From Macrolepiota albuminosa (taxonomy: Eukaryota; Basidiomycota; Agaricomycetes; Agaricales; Agaricaceae), in assembly GCA_027475525.1 (NCBI GenBank), contig JAMWFC010000029.1:62001-126000 (forward strand): a stretch of DNA of 64,000 nucleotides. The letters are read 5' to 3'. Position numbers and translations under genes: made by a program. Below, in pieces: positions 1-11,146 of the stretch; positions within the stretch are counted from its first letter, which is position 1; each line of letters opens with the position of its first letter. The notes below the pieces were generated by a model. The model saw nothing but the letters and a program-made list of their open reading frames with translations, was not told the origin of the DNA and did not search any database.

Positions 1-489
1 TCTTGGGCATTGCTGTGGACTATGTGTTCCATATTCACTTCCACACCCTCCCTGGGGCATGCCATTACACAAGGTGTATCACCTCAGGGGCAACCCAGAA
101 GCCACTTTGCCAGGGTGCTGGCCTTTGTTATGGCTTGTCCAGGAATATACCATGAGGCTATTGAAGCCCACAATGCAGCCAACCCCAGTCAGCCATTTTT
201 GCCAATGTCATGGACTGATGTGCAGTTCATGACCCCCCATTTTGATGACTCTATGTCAGTCAACATCAGTGAGGCCAACATATTAAGAGTTCTGTTAGCG
301 AATCGTGTTCCAGTGAAATGGATAGACCATGCATATACCTTTGGCATGGTCTACCTGGAGAGTTATTTCCAGGCAACAAATTTTTTGTTGAATGTGTACT
401 GTGTCAGGAACCCGTTCAAGAACTTGAGAGAAAACTTAAGACTTGAAAGAACGAGTGTACAAGAGTTGGCAACTGTATTGATTGCCTGA
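1..489 (+). CDS. Unknown protein, C-terminal part (runs off left edge)
   Basis: The frame is open from the first base of the window to a TGA at 487-489, giving about 162 residues with no start codon visible. I do not recognise the family. The composition is protein-like, with runs such as MSWTDVQFMTPHFDD and an aromatic-rich stretch around WIDHAYTFGMVYLESYF, and no signal peptide or membrane segment is evident in the visible part. The first 298 bases contain no CpG dinucleotide while the rest contains several, so the frame spans a composition boundary. Its setting, beside a CpG-depleted block without genes, suggests a remnant of a repeated lineage-specific family or a transposon-borne gene rather than a conserved host gene. 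That is inference only. Confidence 0.4.
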   Translation, partial: SWALLWTMCSIFTSTPSLGHAITQGVSPQGQPRSHFARVLAFVMACPGIYHEAIEAHNAANPSQPFLPMSWTDVQFMTPHFDDSMSVNISEANILRVLLANRVPVKWIDHAYTFGMVYLESYFQATNFLLNVYCVRNPFKNLRENLRLERTSVQELATVLIA

Positions 490-3400
490 AGATATTTACC
501 AAATACATGAGGTTTATATAGTAGTTTAGGATAGGAAAAATCAGAATCAGGGTGAGATCGAATAGAGAAGATTTCAGAAATATAGTACAACGTGATAAAA
601 TTAGGAGAAAAATAAGGAGAAGTAACAAAGAAAAAATACGTAGCTAGGAGCAGATGAGACATAGGAAAATGCTGACGAGAGTTGTTCTGAGTAATTACAA
701 GGGATCGGTAAGTTTGTGACATACTGGGACATCAACAACAAACGGCACTGTAGACTTGATATCTATAGTAAGCCACCTGCAATTCCATAGTGGGATGGTT
801 GGAGAACCTCTATTGCAGACAATGTAATCTGCCTTTGGGCACTACTCATATGAGAATTTGCTCAAGGTAATGCATACCTTGAGGAAGGATTCTATTATCC
901 TGTCAGGATGAAACCCTGTCACTGCAATCTGTAGATGCATGGTCCACACCAAGGACTGCTACCACCCCCACCAGTGGTCACTTTGGCCACAGAGGACCAG
1001 TTGGTGAATTCTCCTCTTGCAGGAGCATATATGTCAGCTAACACCAACTTTGATATGGCTGCTTTTCTTGAGAGTGAGCTACACCACCTGCCATCTGCAT
1101 GAATATAGCAAGCATTACTTATAGTTATTGTCAGCTAACATCGACATCTAACAAACTACAGAAAATGTCTTATTGGTCTTGTGGAGAAGCTTGTGGACAC
1201 CACCCTTCTGGAGACTGTAACCAGTCTGAAAGAGAGGCATGTAACCAAGTGCTCTAGGTTCAACCTTAACTTTATTCCTTACTAAACAACCTACTCATTG
1301 TTCAGTAAATCTAGACTAAAATGCATATATTTCTAAATTACATAATAGACTATGTATAATTGTTGCCGCTACCTTACCTAAGGCAGCTTTTTGTTACACT
1401 ACTCATAGGACTGAATTAAATATTGATCTGGTTCTGTGGTGTGACTGTAAGCTACTGACATTGTTTCATTGTTTCATTGCCTCCATATGAGATTGTGCAT
1501 CCCTTCCTCTGCAGTGCACACAGTGGATAGTAACCTTTTCTCTTGGATACCTTGCCTAGCCAAGGCCTCTTCTACAAACACTCTCCCTTCTGTAGAAGAC
1601 ACTGATGAGCTGAGGTCACTCTCTGACCTTGGCCCCAAGCCCACCTGACTTTGGCCCTATTTTGCCTTGCTCACTTTCCAGCCTGCTGGAAGGCTTCTGG
1701 ACTCATTCCTTGAGCCACTCAAGCTTCATACCCCTCCCTCATCCTTACTCTCAAGCCACAACCACATCAGCTATAGCAAGCACCCCACATGGGCCCTCTG
1801 CCATTGTCCAAGCCTTGTCTTAACACCCATACTTTCCAACACACTCTCCACCTCTGCCTGCACTCTATCAACTTCACCTCCCTCATGACCTTTGCCTTCT
1901 CCAAGTACATGCTTTTGCTTACATGCACACCCATCAGCACAAGCATCCTGAACAGCTTGAAGCCAATTGTGTGTTGCACCTTGACCTTGGGAAGTGACTT
2001 TAATGCAGGAATGAGGGCATGGTAGATCAGGCTTCACAGGAGAAGTTACATCTAGGGGCCAATTGTGCACTGTACTTCTGGTGGGCTGCACACTTTCTGA
2101 ATCAACATTGCATCCATGACTAGCTCTGATGTGAGAGTGAGGCATGGTTGAAGTCTTTCTTGCAAGAGAGTTAAGCCCAGTGAAAACCATGACATGACAG
2201 AATGAGCCAAAACTTGCAAAATTGTGCTTGCCAAAAAGTGCTTGATCTGGCATAAACTTGCTCTAGATGGCACAAAATTCTGGACTGTTATCCAGCAAAA
2301 ACAAGTGGCATCAAGCCATATCAGACTCCAAGAATAGTTTTCATTTTTGCTCAATTTTCTAGCTGCTTTCTACTCAGCTCAATATCGCTCAATTTTAAAT
2401 TCCTGTATTAGTTGACTACTTGTACATAGTGCTCATGTAAAAAGATACAAAGTCCTGTACTAGCCAATAAGACAATCTCCAGGGTGCACAACACTGAATC
2501 AGGTGTAACATGAACAAGTCCATCAGTATGCTCACCACTAAGTCAGAATTGCTGCGGGATGCTGAATTGACGGTCGCATTAGACAAAGACAAAGGACACA
2601 AAGCTTGTGCTCACAATTTTTGCACAAGTATTATAAACCTGACATGTATATTTTCATGTCAGTATGAAAATATCGCAATTGAACGAAAGGCCTACCTTGC
2701 TCTCTCCTGATGCAACAAGTGAGCTTCAATAGGTCGCAAATTCATCTTCAAGTCCATCCGGGTGCTTAGTGATCCATTCTTGTTCACAAAGACTCCTGAA
2801 ATAGCACGATACAAGAAGGTGGAACCGGATGTAACGTGAAATCGTGCGTGACGTACGCGTGACTAGAGACGGTTGACAGACGTGTATTACTCGTCTATTA
2901 TTTAAATCAGTTTCGCACTCGTGGATTCTCAAACCAGTCGTAAGTCAAACATGGCTGCAAGGGAGAGGAAAACTCATGGGAGGACGAGCACTCACGGTGC
3001 CATCTGACTCCTCTGAGCCGTGACCTACAATATTGTGGGTCGTGTTAATCACCGACGTACCACCGTGTCATGGACCATGTGTTGTTATCCTTGGCATATC
3101 ACCTCACTTTGGTGGACTGGAGAAGCACACATGATCTCAGGGCGCAGTGCTCTCCTAACTTGACCCTGAAGGACTTACTTGGATTAAAGAAGGTGGGGAA
3201 AATTAAATAGCAAATGATGGGAAGGAAAGGTGATTGCCGTTATCGTGTTGGAATTGTTGTAACATAGACTGACCAGGTGAAGCCTTGGAGTGAGAATAAA
3301 GAAGACGAAAGTCCGTTGATGCTGTTATTGGATGATAAAAAGACCATAAACGCAGTGCCTTCGACGGGCAACAGAAGGAGGATTCTCACAAGGTGTGCGA

Positions 3401-3509
3401 AAGTCCTACACCGAACAACTTTAAAACAAAAGGCTGGGAAACATAGGGTACATAATTGTACATGGCCATGAGTATGGTACGCACGCCGTGGGTAAGATGG
3501 AGAAAGTGA
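490..3509. other. Gene-free stretch with a CpG-depleted block
   Basis: I see no convincing gene. From about 721 to 2550 I count only four CG dinucleotides in 1.83 kb although TG and CA are frequent, whereas CpG frequency is ordinary from about 2560 onward. Such depletion is expected where methylated repeats have lost CpG by deamination. The short open frames here are on both strands, overlap each other and match nothing I know. The stretch is best read as old silenced repeat DNA. Confidence 0.55.
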
Positions 3510-3663
3510 AGCATGAAGGAAGGTGGTGGGTCGACAAATTTGGATGATAGGGCTGCCAGATGTTATTGACGACTCTCAGCCTAGCTAGCATGAAGGAAGG
3601 TGGTGGGTCGACAAATTTGGATGATAGGGCTGCCAGATGTTATTGACGACTCTCAGCCTAGCT
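3510..3663. repeat. Exact 77-bp tandem duplication (copy A)
   Basis: Bases 3510-3586 are repeated without a mismatch at 3587-3663, directly adjacent. The match stops on both sides, so the repeat is exactly 77 bp. Two unrelated sequences in this window (10992-11146 and 55830-55983) are duplicated with the same period. This makes an assembly join at a k-mer of 77 more likely than a biological duplication. Confidence 0.95.
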
Positions 3664-5932
3664 CTGAGGCGCGAATGGTATTAGGTGTGCAAACGGGTGT
3701 ATATAGATCGAAGGCCCTAAGGGAGATTGTAAAACTGCGAATTAGATGTGTCGATGTCGTCGTGGGTACGAAAGGATACCTCATGCAGCTATAGTAGTGA
3801 GAAAAAGGAAGAGATAAAAAAAATTAAGAGTGGATGTACATATCGTAATCGAGCGAACTTGTCCAATTTACGCAGGGCAGGGTCCTCCGGATCGATATGC
3901 ACCTGCGAAAAATTGGCCTCACAAGCCGAGGTAGATATGACGGACCCTCGGAGTAGATAAGGAAGAAAGAACGATGCTTCGATACGAGGGTCCGCAACAA
4001 TGATCGAAGCATACGTTTAAAAAAGACGAGAAGCCGAAGAACACACTCGGAAGCGTTACGTCAACTATGTAACGACGATAAGAACTGCAAAGCTTGAGGA
4101 CCAAAAAAAAACATCTCTAAAATAGATAGAAGCATGAGTGCCGTTATTCTCCTAACGCGACCAAGAATGTTGGATAGTAAGAACACCGCGGGAGAATGAT
4201 GGATACCTGTGGAGCGGAAGAGTCGATAGATCGTCGTGGGTATGTAGCGTAGCAGAGAGCGAAAAAGGAAAATTATAGGAAGTGGAACAAAGAAGTCGCT
4301 GTCGTAATCGAAATCAGCTGAAATTGGGGGCCTCCGTAGATATGGCGAATCAGGAAGATAAAAGAACGTCTGAGATTCGATAACATTCACGGAGGGAGGG
4401 GACTTTGGAAAAGGATGAGCAAACACTGGCGTATCAGACTTAAGCTTAAGCTTCAAAATGTGTTTGACGATCATCGAAGTGGAGTGATCGAGAAGCCGGA
4501 AGAATGTACTCGGGGAGGAACGGCATCTCTAGGAGTTTACTTTTAATTGCTTGATGTCCACCTAATTCGACAAGTTGTGGAGCAAAGGGATTCATTCGCG
4601 GGTGGATAGGGAAAGAGTGAGTAGGAAAGCTTGACGTCGTCGCTTTCCCCTATCGCTACACAATAAACTGAATCATTCTGTTCTGCATCGAAGTGGTGGA
4701 GCCCATGGAGTGAGAATAGACCATACTAGAAGTGGTTGCTGATACATACCAAGCCTAAATATTAGTAACCAATTACTAACCTTATGTACCCCTTCCAGTC
4801 TGGGTCAAGATGACGACACACGACACACAAATAATATCGGGCCTGGGATGTAATTACAATCGTTCTCCTAATAAGATACAATTATACGATTCATATTCAT
4901 GGAGCCAGGAAGTATAAGACCACATAATCGCGATCATCGGCTAATTGTGTATTGAGAGCCAACGGACGATGTTTCGCCTCTTTACGATAATTCATCAATT
5001 ACACTTTCGGGCATAGATAGATCATTGTAAGACGGAGTGAAAAAGAAACCAAGAAACGAAGGCTCGAAGAAACGGCCTTTCTTTAGAAACAAAGAAAGAA
5101 AGTCAAGAAGGGGATCAGGCCATGCGCCATGCGGTGCGCGCGATAAGGACAAGGACAAGGGACTCGGAACACCAATCGACGTACGTACGCGCTGCACACC
5201 CATCGTCAAAGCGCCGTACCTGAAGTATGAAGTAGGGTGGAGCGTGGAGCGATGAAGAAGTCCATTAGCGTGGAGATGAGCTCCCATACACGTCCCTCAC
5301 AATTTTCACGAGGTACCAGGCAAGGGTGATCTGACCTGTCAGGCCACCCAAAATTGTAATTGTTTGAATACCATTGAATGTAATGTATTAAGCTAGACTC
5401 GCAGAACGAGATCCACAATTCAAAATAAAAATCCATATACAATACACGATGAAGAAAGAAAAAAAGACAGGTCTTTAGAAAGCTCCCGCGCACATTGGAT
5501 CTGCCGGGCCACCGAGATCGTTTGAATACACCGAATGTATTGAGCTGAGCTGAGCTGGACCCGCCGAACGAGATCAGATTCATAATTCAAAATCCATATA
5601 TGATGATGAAAAACCCAAAGTTCCTTTCTATATAAAAAGAAATTAAAAGCTGTGGATTGATTGATCTACGTATGTATGGGGTCGCAAGAAAGTCTGTCTG
5701 TCTGTGACGAGGACAGGGACGGGACAGGTGAAAACGAAACACAAGAAAAAAGAGAATTGAACTACATAGAGAGTGCGGTGACTTGTAATGATGATGGATG
5801 GATGGATGGATGGATGGGATGGGTGGATGAGTGGGTCATGGTGGTGGTGGTGACGATGGTGGTGGTGGTAGTAGTACATACAGACGATAAGAGAACAAAG
5901 AAATCCAAAGAAGAAAAAAAAATGCAAATCCT
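3664..5932. other. Gene-free stretch with diverged internal repeats
   Basis: No gene is supported. Between about 3700 and 4560 two loosely similar halves share purine-rich segments (an 'agaagccg..agaa..ctcgg' motif recurs), suggesting a decayed duplication. A 137-residue ATG-started frame on the minus strand at 4061-4474 has no recognisable family and lies inside this duplicated DNA, so I leave it uncalled. Purine-rich and GGAT and GTGG microsatellites fill 5790-5870. Confidence 0.4.
5331..5610. repeat. Diverged tandem repeat, about 165-bp period
   Basis: Two diverged copies (about 5331-5452 and 5500-5610) share the same ordered blocks: an 'aggccacc' or 'gggccacc' start, 'gtttgaata', 'gaatgta.tga.ct', 'gaacgagatc', 'attcaaaat' and 'atccatata'. 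They are separated by a poly-purine stretch. No coding potential is evident. It lies downstream of the CBM21 gene. Confidence 0.5.
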
Positions 5933-8085
5933 CTACCACACGACGCCCATACCCATACCCATACCCATACCCATCCCATGACCATTCCCATTCCCATGAC
6001 CATGCTGAGCATGAGACGGCGACGGAGACGGCGAATGCGAATGCGGCGGGTGAGGCTGAGGCTGTCCATGTCCACGCACAGGACCCGCAAAACACCACTT
6101 CTTCACCAACGCCTGATAAACCTTATCCTTCTCCATCCTCTCTTTATCTTTATCACCGCTGTCATCATCACTATCTTCTTCTTCTTCTTCTTTTTGTTTT
6201 TCTTTTCCCTGCACCGACTTGCGCTGAATCTGCATCTCCGGGCTTTTCCTCCCGGTTTCAGACGCCGTCAACACAAACCCGCCAAATGCGGGACCGGCAC
6301 CTGCACCGGGACCGTGGCTGGGATTGACACCGACACCGAGTAGAGGCGGAAACACCCTCCTACCTACTCTCGGCCTGCGCACGTGTCCCGCTCCCGAACT
6401 CGAAGCGGAACTGGAGCTCGAGCTCGAGCCTGAGCTGGAACTCGAATCAGAAAGGGGCGGACTGGGTTCACGGTGCGATGTGCGTTTACGCGTGGGGAGG
6501 TTTTTCAGCGTGTGCGCGTGTGGGCGCGGTGGAGAAGACGGGGCGTGCACGTGTACTGCGTCTTCATGGTCATGGTCATGGTCATGGTCGTGATCGTGAT
6601 CGTGATCGTGATCGTGGTCGCCTTTGTGGTGGGGACGACCCCAAGGCCAAAACAACGCAAGCTCTCCTCCGTTTTTGTCCTCTTGATCTTGTCCTTTCTT
6701 AGTCGCCTCATCTTTGCCCGCGCCGAGGTCGAGCGCGAGCCTGGTGCCGTTTCCAGCGCCGAATCCGAGGCCTGAGGGGCGAGTGGCAGGGAAGCCGTTG
6801 ACGATCTCCATGCCGACAAGGTCGACGGGTGTGATAAGAGACGAGGGCGGGGCGTCAGAGAGAGACGAGACGGAGAGGGTCGGGGAGCGCGTGGGTGGGA
6901 GGTGGGGTACCGGGGTCGTGGGAGAGGTGGGAGAGACGGGGGCAGCGTAGTTGCTGAGTGAGAGGGAGTGCAGACGGGTTTGGGTGGGCGAGGGCGGGAC
7001 GTGTAGGGCGATTGGTGGTGGGGGAGTTGGGAAGCGCAGGGCTGGGAGTGTATGTTTAGCTTAGGAAAATAAAAAGAAAAGAAAAAGAACATACGAGTGC
7101 TATCTTGTTTGAGTTTGAACGCGACGCGGTAGTTTTTGCCGTTGTTGTTGTCCCACCACTCATACGTGGGCTGCTCGGTCTCGGCATGGGCGTCGGCATC
7201 CAAAGCCGAGGGTGTGGAGTACCTGACGACGAGCCAGAGGGTGCAGGAGGCGAGGCTGGGCGCGTAGTTGTCAAGGCGGATTGAAAAGGTGAACCGGTCC
7301 CAGACGGGGTTGGCGCACTCGGGCAGTGGCTCGGGTGGTGGCTGGTGCAGACCAGAGCCGGGGACGTACAGGGCGCGTGGGAGGGCAGGGAGCGAGGCAG
7401 TGTGGTGTGCAAGGACCTCGGAAGTAGTGTCCCAGTCGTCGAGGGTGAACCGAACAGCGACGGTCTTTTGGTACGCGACGTTGCGCACAAGGAGCGTTCC
7501 TTTGAGGGAGAGCCCCATGGTGGTCGACGGGCCCCCATATAGCCCGAGCGACTCGAGGTGGACATTGGCGTGCGGCAGCGGCGACCCCGCAGGGACTGCT
7601 GAGCACTGCGCTTGGTCCAGCTCGTGGACCAGCTCGTGAACGACCGGCCGCTCCGTCTCTGTCTCTGTCTCGGTGTCCGCGGCGTCCGCAAGGGAGAGCG
7701 AGGCAGGCCGAGCCGAGCGCGAGTAGAACCGGACGGTGGCAAGGTCGCTGGATGGAAAGTGCACATTTTTGGGGACGTGGCCGTCGAGGGAGGGCGTGGA
7801 GGCGGCCCGGGCCCGGGCGGGTGTGCGCATGGGCGTGGAGGACAAGGACGACGATGATTTGAGCGACGACTTGAGGGGTTTGCCGTTCGACAGCAGGATG
7901 GGGGACGAATTCGTGCGCTGCATGGGCGGCGCGATTGGGACTGTCGGTGCCCCGTGGAACGACGTCGGCCGCGACCTCAGCTTGAGCTGTGGCAGACTCG
8001 GTGGCTCGTCGTCCGACTCATCGGATGATTCGTTGAAGTGGAAGACAGGCGCTGCATGGCGCCGTCGAGGAAGAAAATAGGGCAT
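5933..8085 (-). CDS. Protein phosphatase 1 regulatory subunit with CBM21 (glycogen targeting)
   Basis: This is a glycogen-targeting regulatory subunit of type 1 protein phosphatase, the family that brings PP1 to glycogen synthase. Two exons (8085-7095 and 7041-5933) join in frame across a gtatgt...cag intron to give 699 residues. The ATG at 8085 (MPYFLPRRRH) was chosen because the upstream extension looks like untranslated sequence. A KNVHF motif at residues 106-110 fits the PP1-docking RVxF site. The CBM21 domain spans about residues 175-325, with VRFTLDDWDTTSEV and WWDNNNGKNYRV as hallmarks. The C-terminal 370 residues are low complexity: a run of alternating His-Asp, a Ser block, an acidic block, the conserved-looking VYQALVKKWCFAG, and a terminal Gly-Met repeat. 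GC is high compared with neighbouring genes. The family is secure; the exact start is less so. Confidence 0.85.
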
Positions 8086-9611
8086 TGACGAGTTTCCACC
8101 CCATCCCGGTCCTAGATATGTACGATATGTTTTTTTTTTCTTTAGTAACCCTATCCCCGTTTGGCACGGAGCCAACTACTCGGTCCGTTCTTATCCCCAT
8201 GTCTCACAAATCAATTCCAGCCTTCCCTGATCCTCGTCATTCCAATGACGAGACGGCCGTCCGCTCTCGATCCTACGTCTAGGCTATTCTATACTTTTGT
8301 TCTCTTTCAATCCGCACCCACACTGCGCGTCCGACTCGGCATTTTCCCTTCATTTGTAGATATGTAGATAGTTGAACCTATATTCATGAATGTAAGTAAT
8401 GTGAGGTTTAATAAGAAGACTAAGACTCGTCCACTCCACCGATTCGATGCACCCTTCCACATGCCTTCTCCATTCCATCTGATACAACAAACGACAAACG
8501 ACGTGCCAAGTATGGATACCGACGGCTTCGAACTTCGGATTCCTGCTCGGAGTGACAAGGGTTCAAAGTTGTTGCTCCCTCCTTATCTTATCCCACCTAA
8601 CCGTTTTTGCGAAACGTCAAAGTTTGACATTTATACCAAAAAGAAGTAAAGAAGAAGACACAACACAGCCTTTGATGACTACCGGCTTCTCTCCGTCCCC
8701 ATCCCGTCCCCTTTTTCTTTTCTTGATATGTATATGTAGTACACTTGACACGCCAAGGTCACAGACAATTAGACGTCGTCTCCATCAAATGGACCAGCAA
8801 TCGGAAAAATGATAGAAGCCACCACGCCAGGCCCCCTTCGAAGCAACCTAACTTAACCCAGTGGAGCTTTTCGGAAGAAGAACTTCAAAGCGCTTACATA
8901 TCTCGGATGTATCATGTCAAAAAGGTTTCATTTCAATTCGCACGTGCGTACGCCTTTTGAAGATCTATATAGTACAAGTATGGGTATGTATATGGTGAGA
9001 ATCCTTGTGGTGTGGTGCTCCCCTCGTTTCTCCCTCCTGCTTCTAAACCTCCCTCCCTCCCTCGTGGTGTGGTGTGGTGAAGCTTCTTTTTCTTTTTTCG
9101 ATTCGTATTTGCTTCTTATCCGAGCTCCAGAACCCGAGTCTGTTTCTACGAATCCGTGCTCGTGCTCATACTTTGTATATGTATATAGTATGTATCTATG
9201 ACGCAGCTAGAGCTAAGCATACACACTTTGCTTTGGGGCGGGGAGGGGGGTAAGAATTCAGTAAAAATGAGCTATATCAAGTTTATGAGCTCTATCATTC
9301 GAACACTTTTCCTCAATTCCCTCTCCATCCTCCATCATCCTCTTCCATTTCGCATCTCCCATCCCATCCCATCCCATCCCATCTCAAAATCAAATCAATC
9401 TCCATTCAGCAAGCACCTAGTTTGACCTGGGTGGGACGTTTGAGATACTCGGTCGGTCCCGGTATCCGATAGCCCCGACCGGCCTCGTATCCCTCCGGGG
9501 GTGTCGATACTAGTAGGTAAACAAGCGCTTCATCGTCGCACTTTTGCGGAGCGGCACCTTGTTTCCTTACAGCACCCCTATTCCTATCCCTATCTCATGA
9601 CGCTGGCTGGT

Positions 9612-10042
9612 CCATGGACAGACACATCATGATCTCGTGATCCACGCGCCAAATACTAAATCACCCGCGCGCCACCCACCCCTGGCACTCGTCTCGTCCG
9701 GCCTCCTATGTATGTAGGTATGCAAAAAAGATTTGGAAACTAGATAGATAGATAGATAGTTTCTCTTTATCTTTATTTTCTCTCATGTCCCTTTTGACGT
9801 TGGAAAAAAATCAGAAATCGAAATCGAACCATGGACGCAGCTCGTGACCCACGCCCAAATACTAATACTGATACTAAATCATCCGCGCGCCACCCACCCC
9901 TGGCACGGCACTCGTCTCGTCCGGCCTCCTATGTATGTAGGTATGAAAAAAACATTCGGAAACTAGATAGTTTACCTTTATTTCCCTTTCGACGTTACGT
10001 TGGAATAATCAGAAATCGAAATCAGAAATCGAAATCAAAGAA
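9612..10042. repeat. Diverged tandem duplication, about 215 bp
   Basis: The block 9612-9828 reappears with substitutions and small indels at 9829-10042. Shared landmarks in the same order are ccatggac, ctcgtga.cc, caaatacta, ccgcgcgccacccacccctggca, the gtctcgtccggcctcctatgtatgtaggtatg core, ggaaactagatag, gacgtt and tcagaaatcgaaatc. Copy 2 has a shorter GATA tract and a doubled final block. No frame is conserved, so this is a non-coding local duplication. Confidence 0.75.
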
Positions 10043-10289
10043 AAGAAAAGAAAAGAAAGAAGGGGGGAAGATTTTTGTCTAAAAAAAGGAGGGATTCAGA
10101 GAGGGAAAAGAGGAGGGGGGAGGGGTGGCTTTCGCTTCACGCTTCTTTTTTTCTTTTCTTTTGTTTTTTTCTTCTCATTGTTTCCCTAAAATAGTCAATT
10201 TAAAACTATCGCTCTATCCCCCATGACACCCTCCCCCCGCCACGCACGCACGCACGCGCGTTATCCATCCATTGTGATATATGTCGAAC

Positions 10290-10405
10290 AAAAATCTGAC
10301 CAAAAATCCGACCAAAAATCCGACCAAAAATCCGACCAAAAATCCGACCAAAAATCCGACCAAAAATCCGACCAAAAATCCGACCAAAAATCCGACCAAA
10401 AATCC
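10290..10405. repeat. 12-bp minisatellite (aaaaatccgacc)n
   Basis: Nine head-to-tail copies of aaaaatccgacc (the first has ctgacc) plus a partial tenth. The unit length is a multiple of three, so the array stays open in several frames on both strands. The long frames there are artefacts of the repeat rather than genes. Confidence 0.9.
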
Positions 10406-10991
10406 CCATCGGTCATCATCATCACCATCACCATCACAGGCATCCCTGGCACCATCTGCTTCCCCAACCCCACCCTCCTTTCCCTTTCTCCTCTCTCTAT
10501 CCGCTCCGCTCCTCCAATCACTACATCAAAAAACCACAAGATAAAAGTAAAAGATATAAAAAGAGAGGAGAAAAAACGAGGGCGTGGAGGGAATATATGA
10601 GCAATGTAAACGAACGAATATCAATTAACAGAAATCAGTACACAAGCAGGCGAACTAACTAATCCTCAACCCCACAAAAAAACTCGTATCAACTCAAGTC
10701 ACCGGGGGGTAGGGCGGGGGGAGGCAGGTGGCTGAGGGTGCTCAGGTGACCGTGAACTGGTGATGCGGGGAGGAGTGCGGGGAGGTACCGTACGTTCTTG
10801 ACTCAGGGAAGGGTGGGGCGCGGACAGGGCGCGAGTGTTCAAGGAGTCCGAGCCTGAGATATCGTTCAGATCCCTTTGGGAGGACGCCGGGCTCAGATTC
10901 CTTTGATCTTTGATCTTAATCATGTATCGTGATCTGCCCCAGTTTTTACTAACTAATTGCGTGCCAGTGATGGCCGGGTATTTGATGTGAT

Positions 10992-11146
10992 GTGGTGCGA
11001 TTGTGATTGTGATGTGATTGTGATGGAGCTGCGACTATGTATGTTGTGTTACACCCTCGCCTCGACGCGTGGTGCGATTGTGATTGTGATGTGATTGTGA
11101 TGGAGCTGCGACTATGTATGTTGTGTTACACCCTCGCCTCGACGCG
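10992..11146. repeat. Exact 77-bp tandem duplication (copy B)
   Basis: Positions match perfectly at a period of 77 bp from 10992 to 11146, with one base of junction ambiguity. The repeated sequence is unrelated to the duplications at 3510-3663 and 55830-55983 but has the same period. It is probably an assembly join. Confidence 0.95.

Larger units (their letters stand above)
8086..10991. other. Long upstream region of the CBM21 gene, rich in simple repeats
   Basis: About 2.9 kb without a supported gene. It holds pyrimidine tracts, GATA repeats near 9740, a CATCC/CCCAT array near 9360, AAAGA repeats near 10040, and the duplication and minisatellite listed separately. It probably contains the promoter and leader of the CBM21 gene on the minus strand, but no promoter element can be assigned with confidence. 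Confidence 0.45.

Noticed and set aside
4061..4474. 137-codon minus-strand frame
   Set aside because: Located in degenerate duplicated DNA, with no recognisable domain or splice structure.
5643..6811. Plus-strand frames rich in Met/Ile/Pro/Arg and Tyr/His runs
   Set aside because: Shadows of microsatellites and of the CBM21 gene second exon.
10206..10600. Several frames over the 12-bp repeat (IFGR, TKNP, FWSD repeats)
   Set aside because: They exist on both strands only because the repeat unit is a multiple of three; no non-repeat domain.
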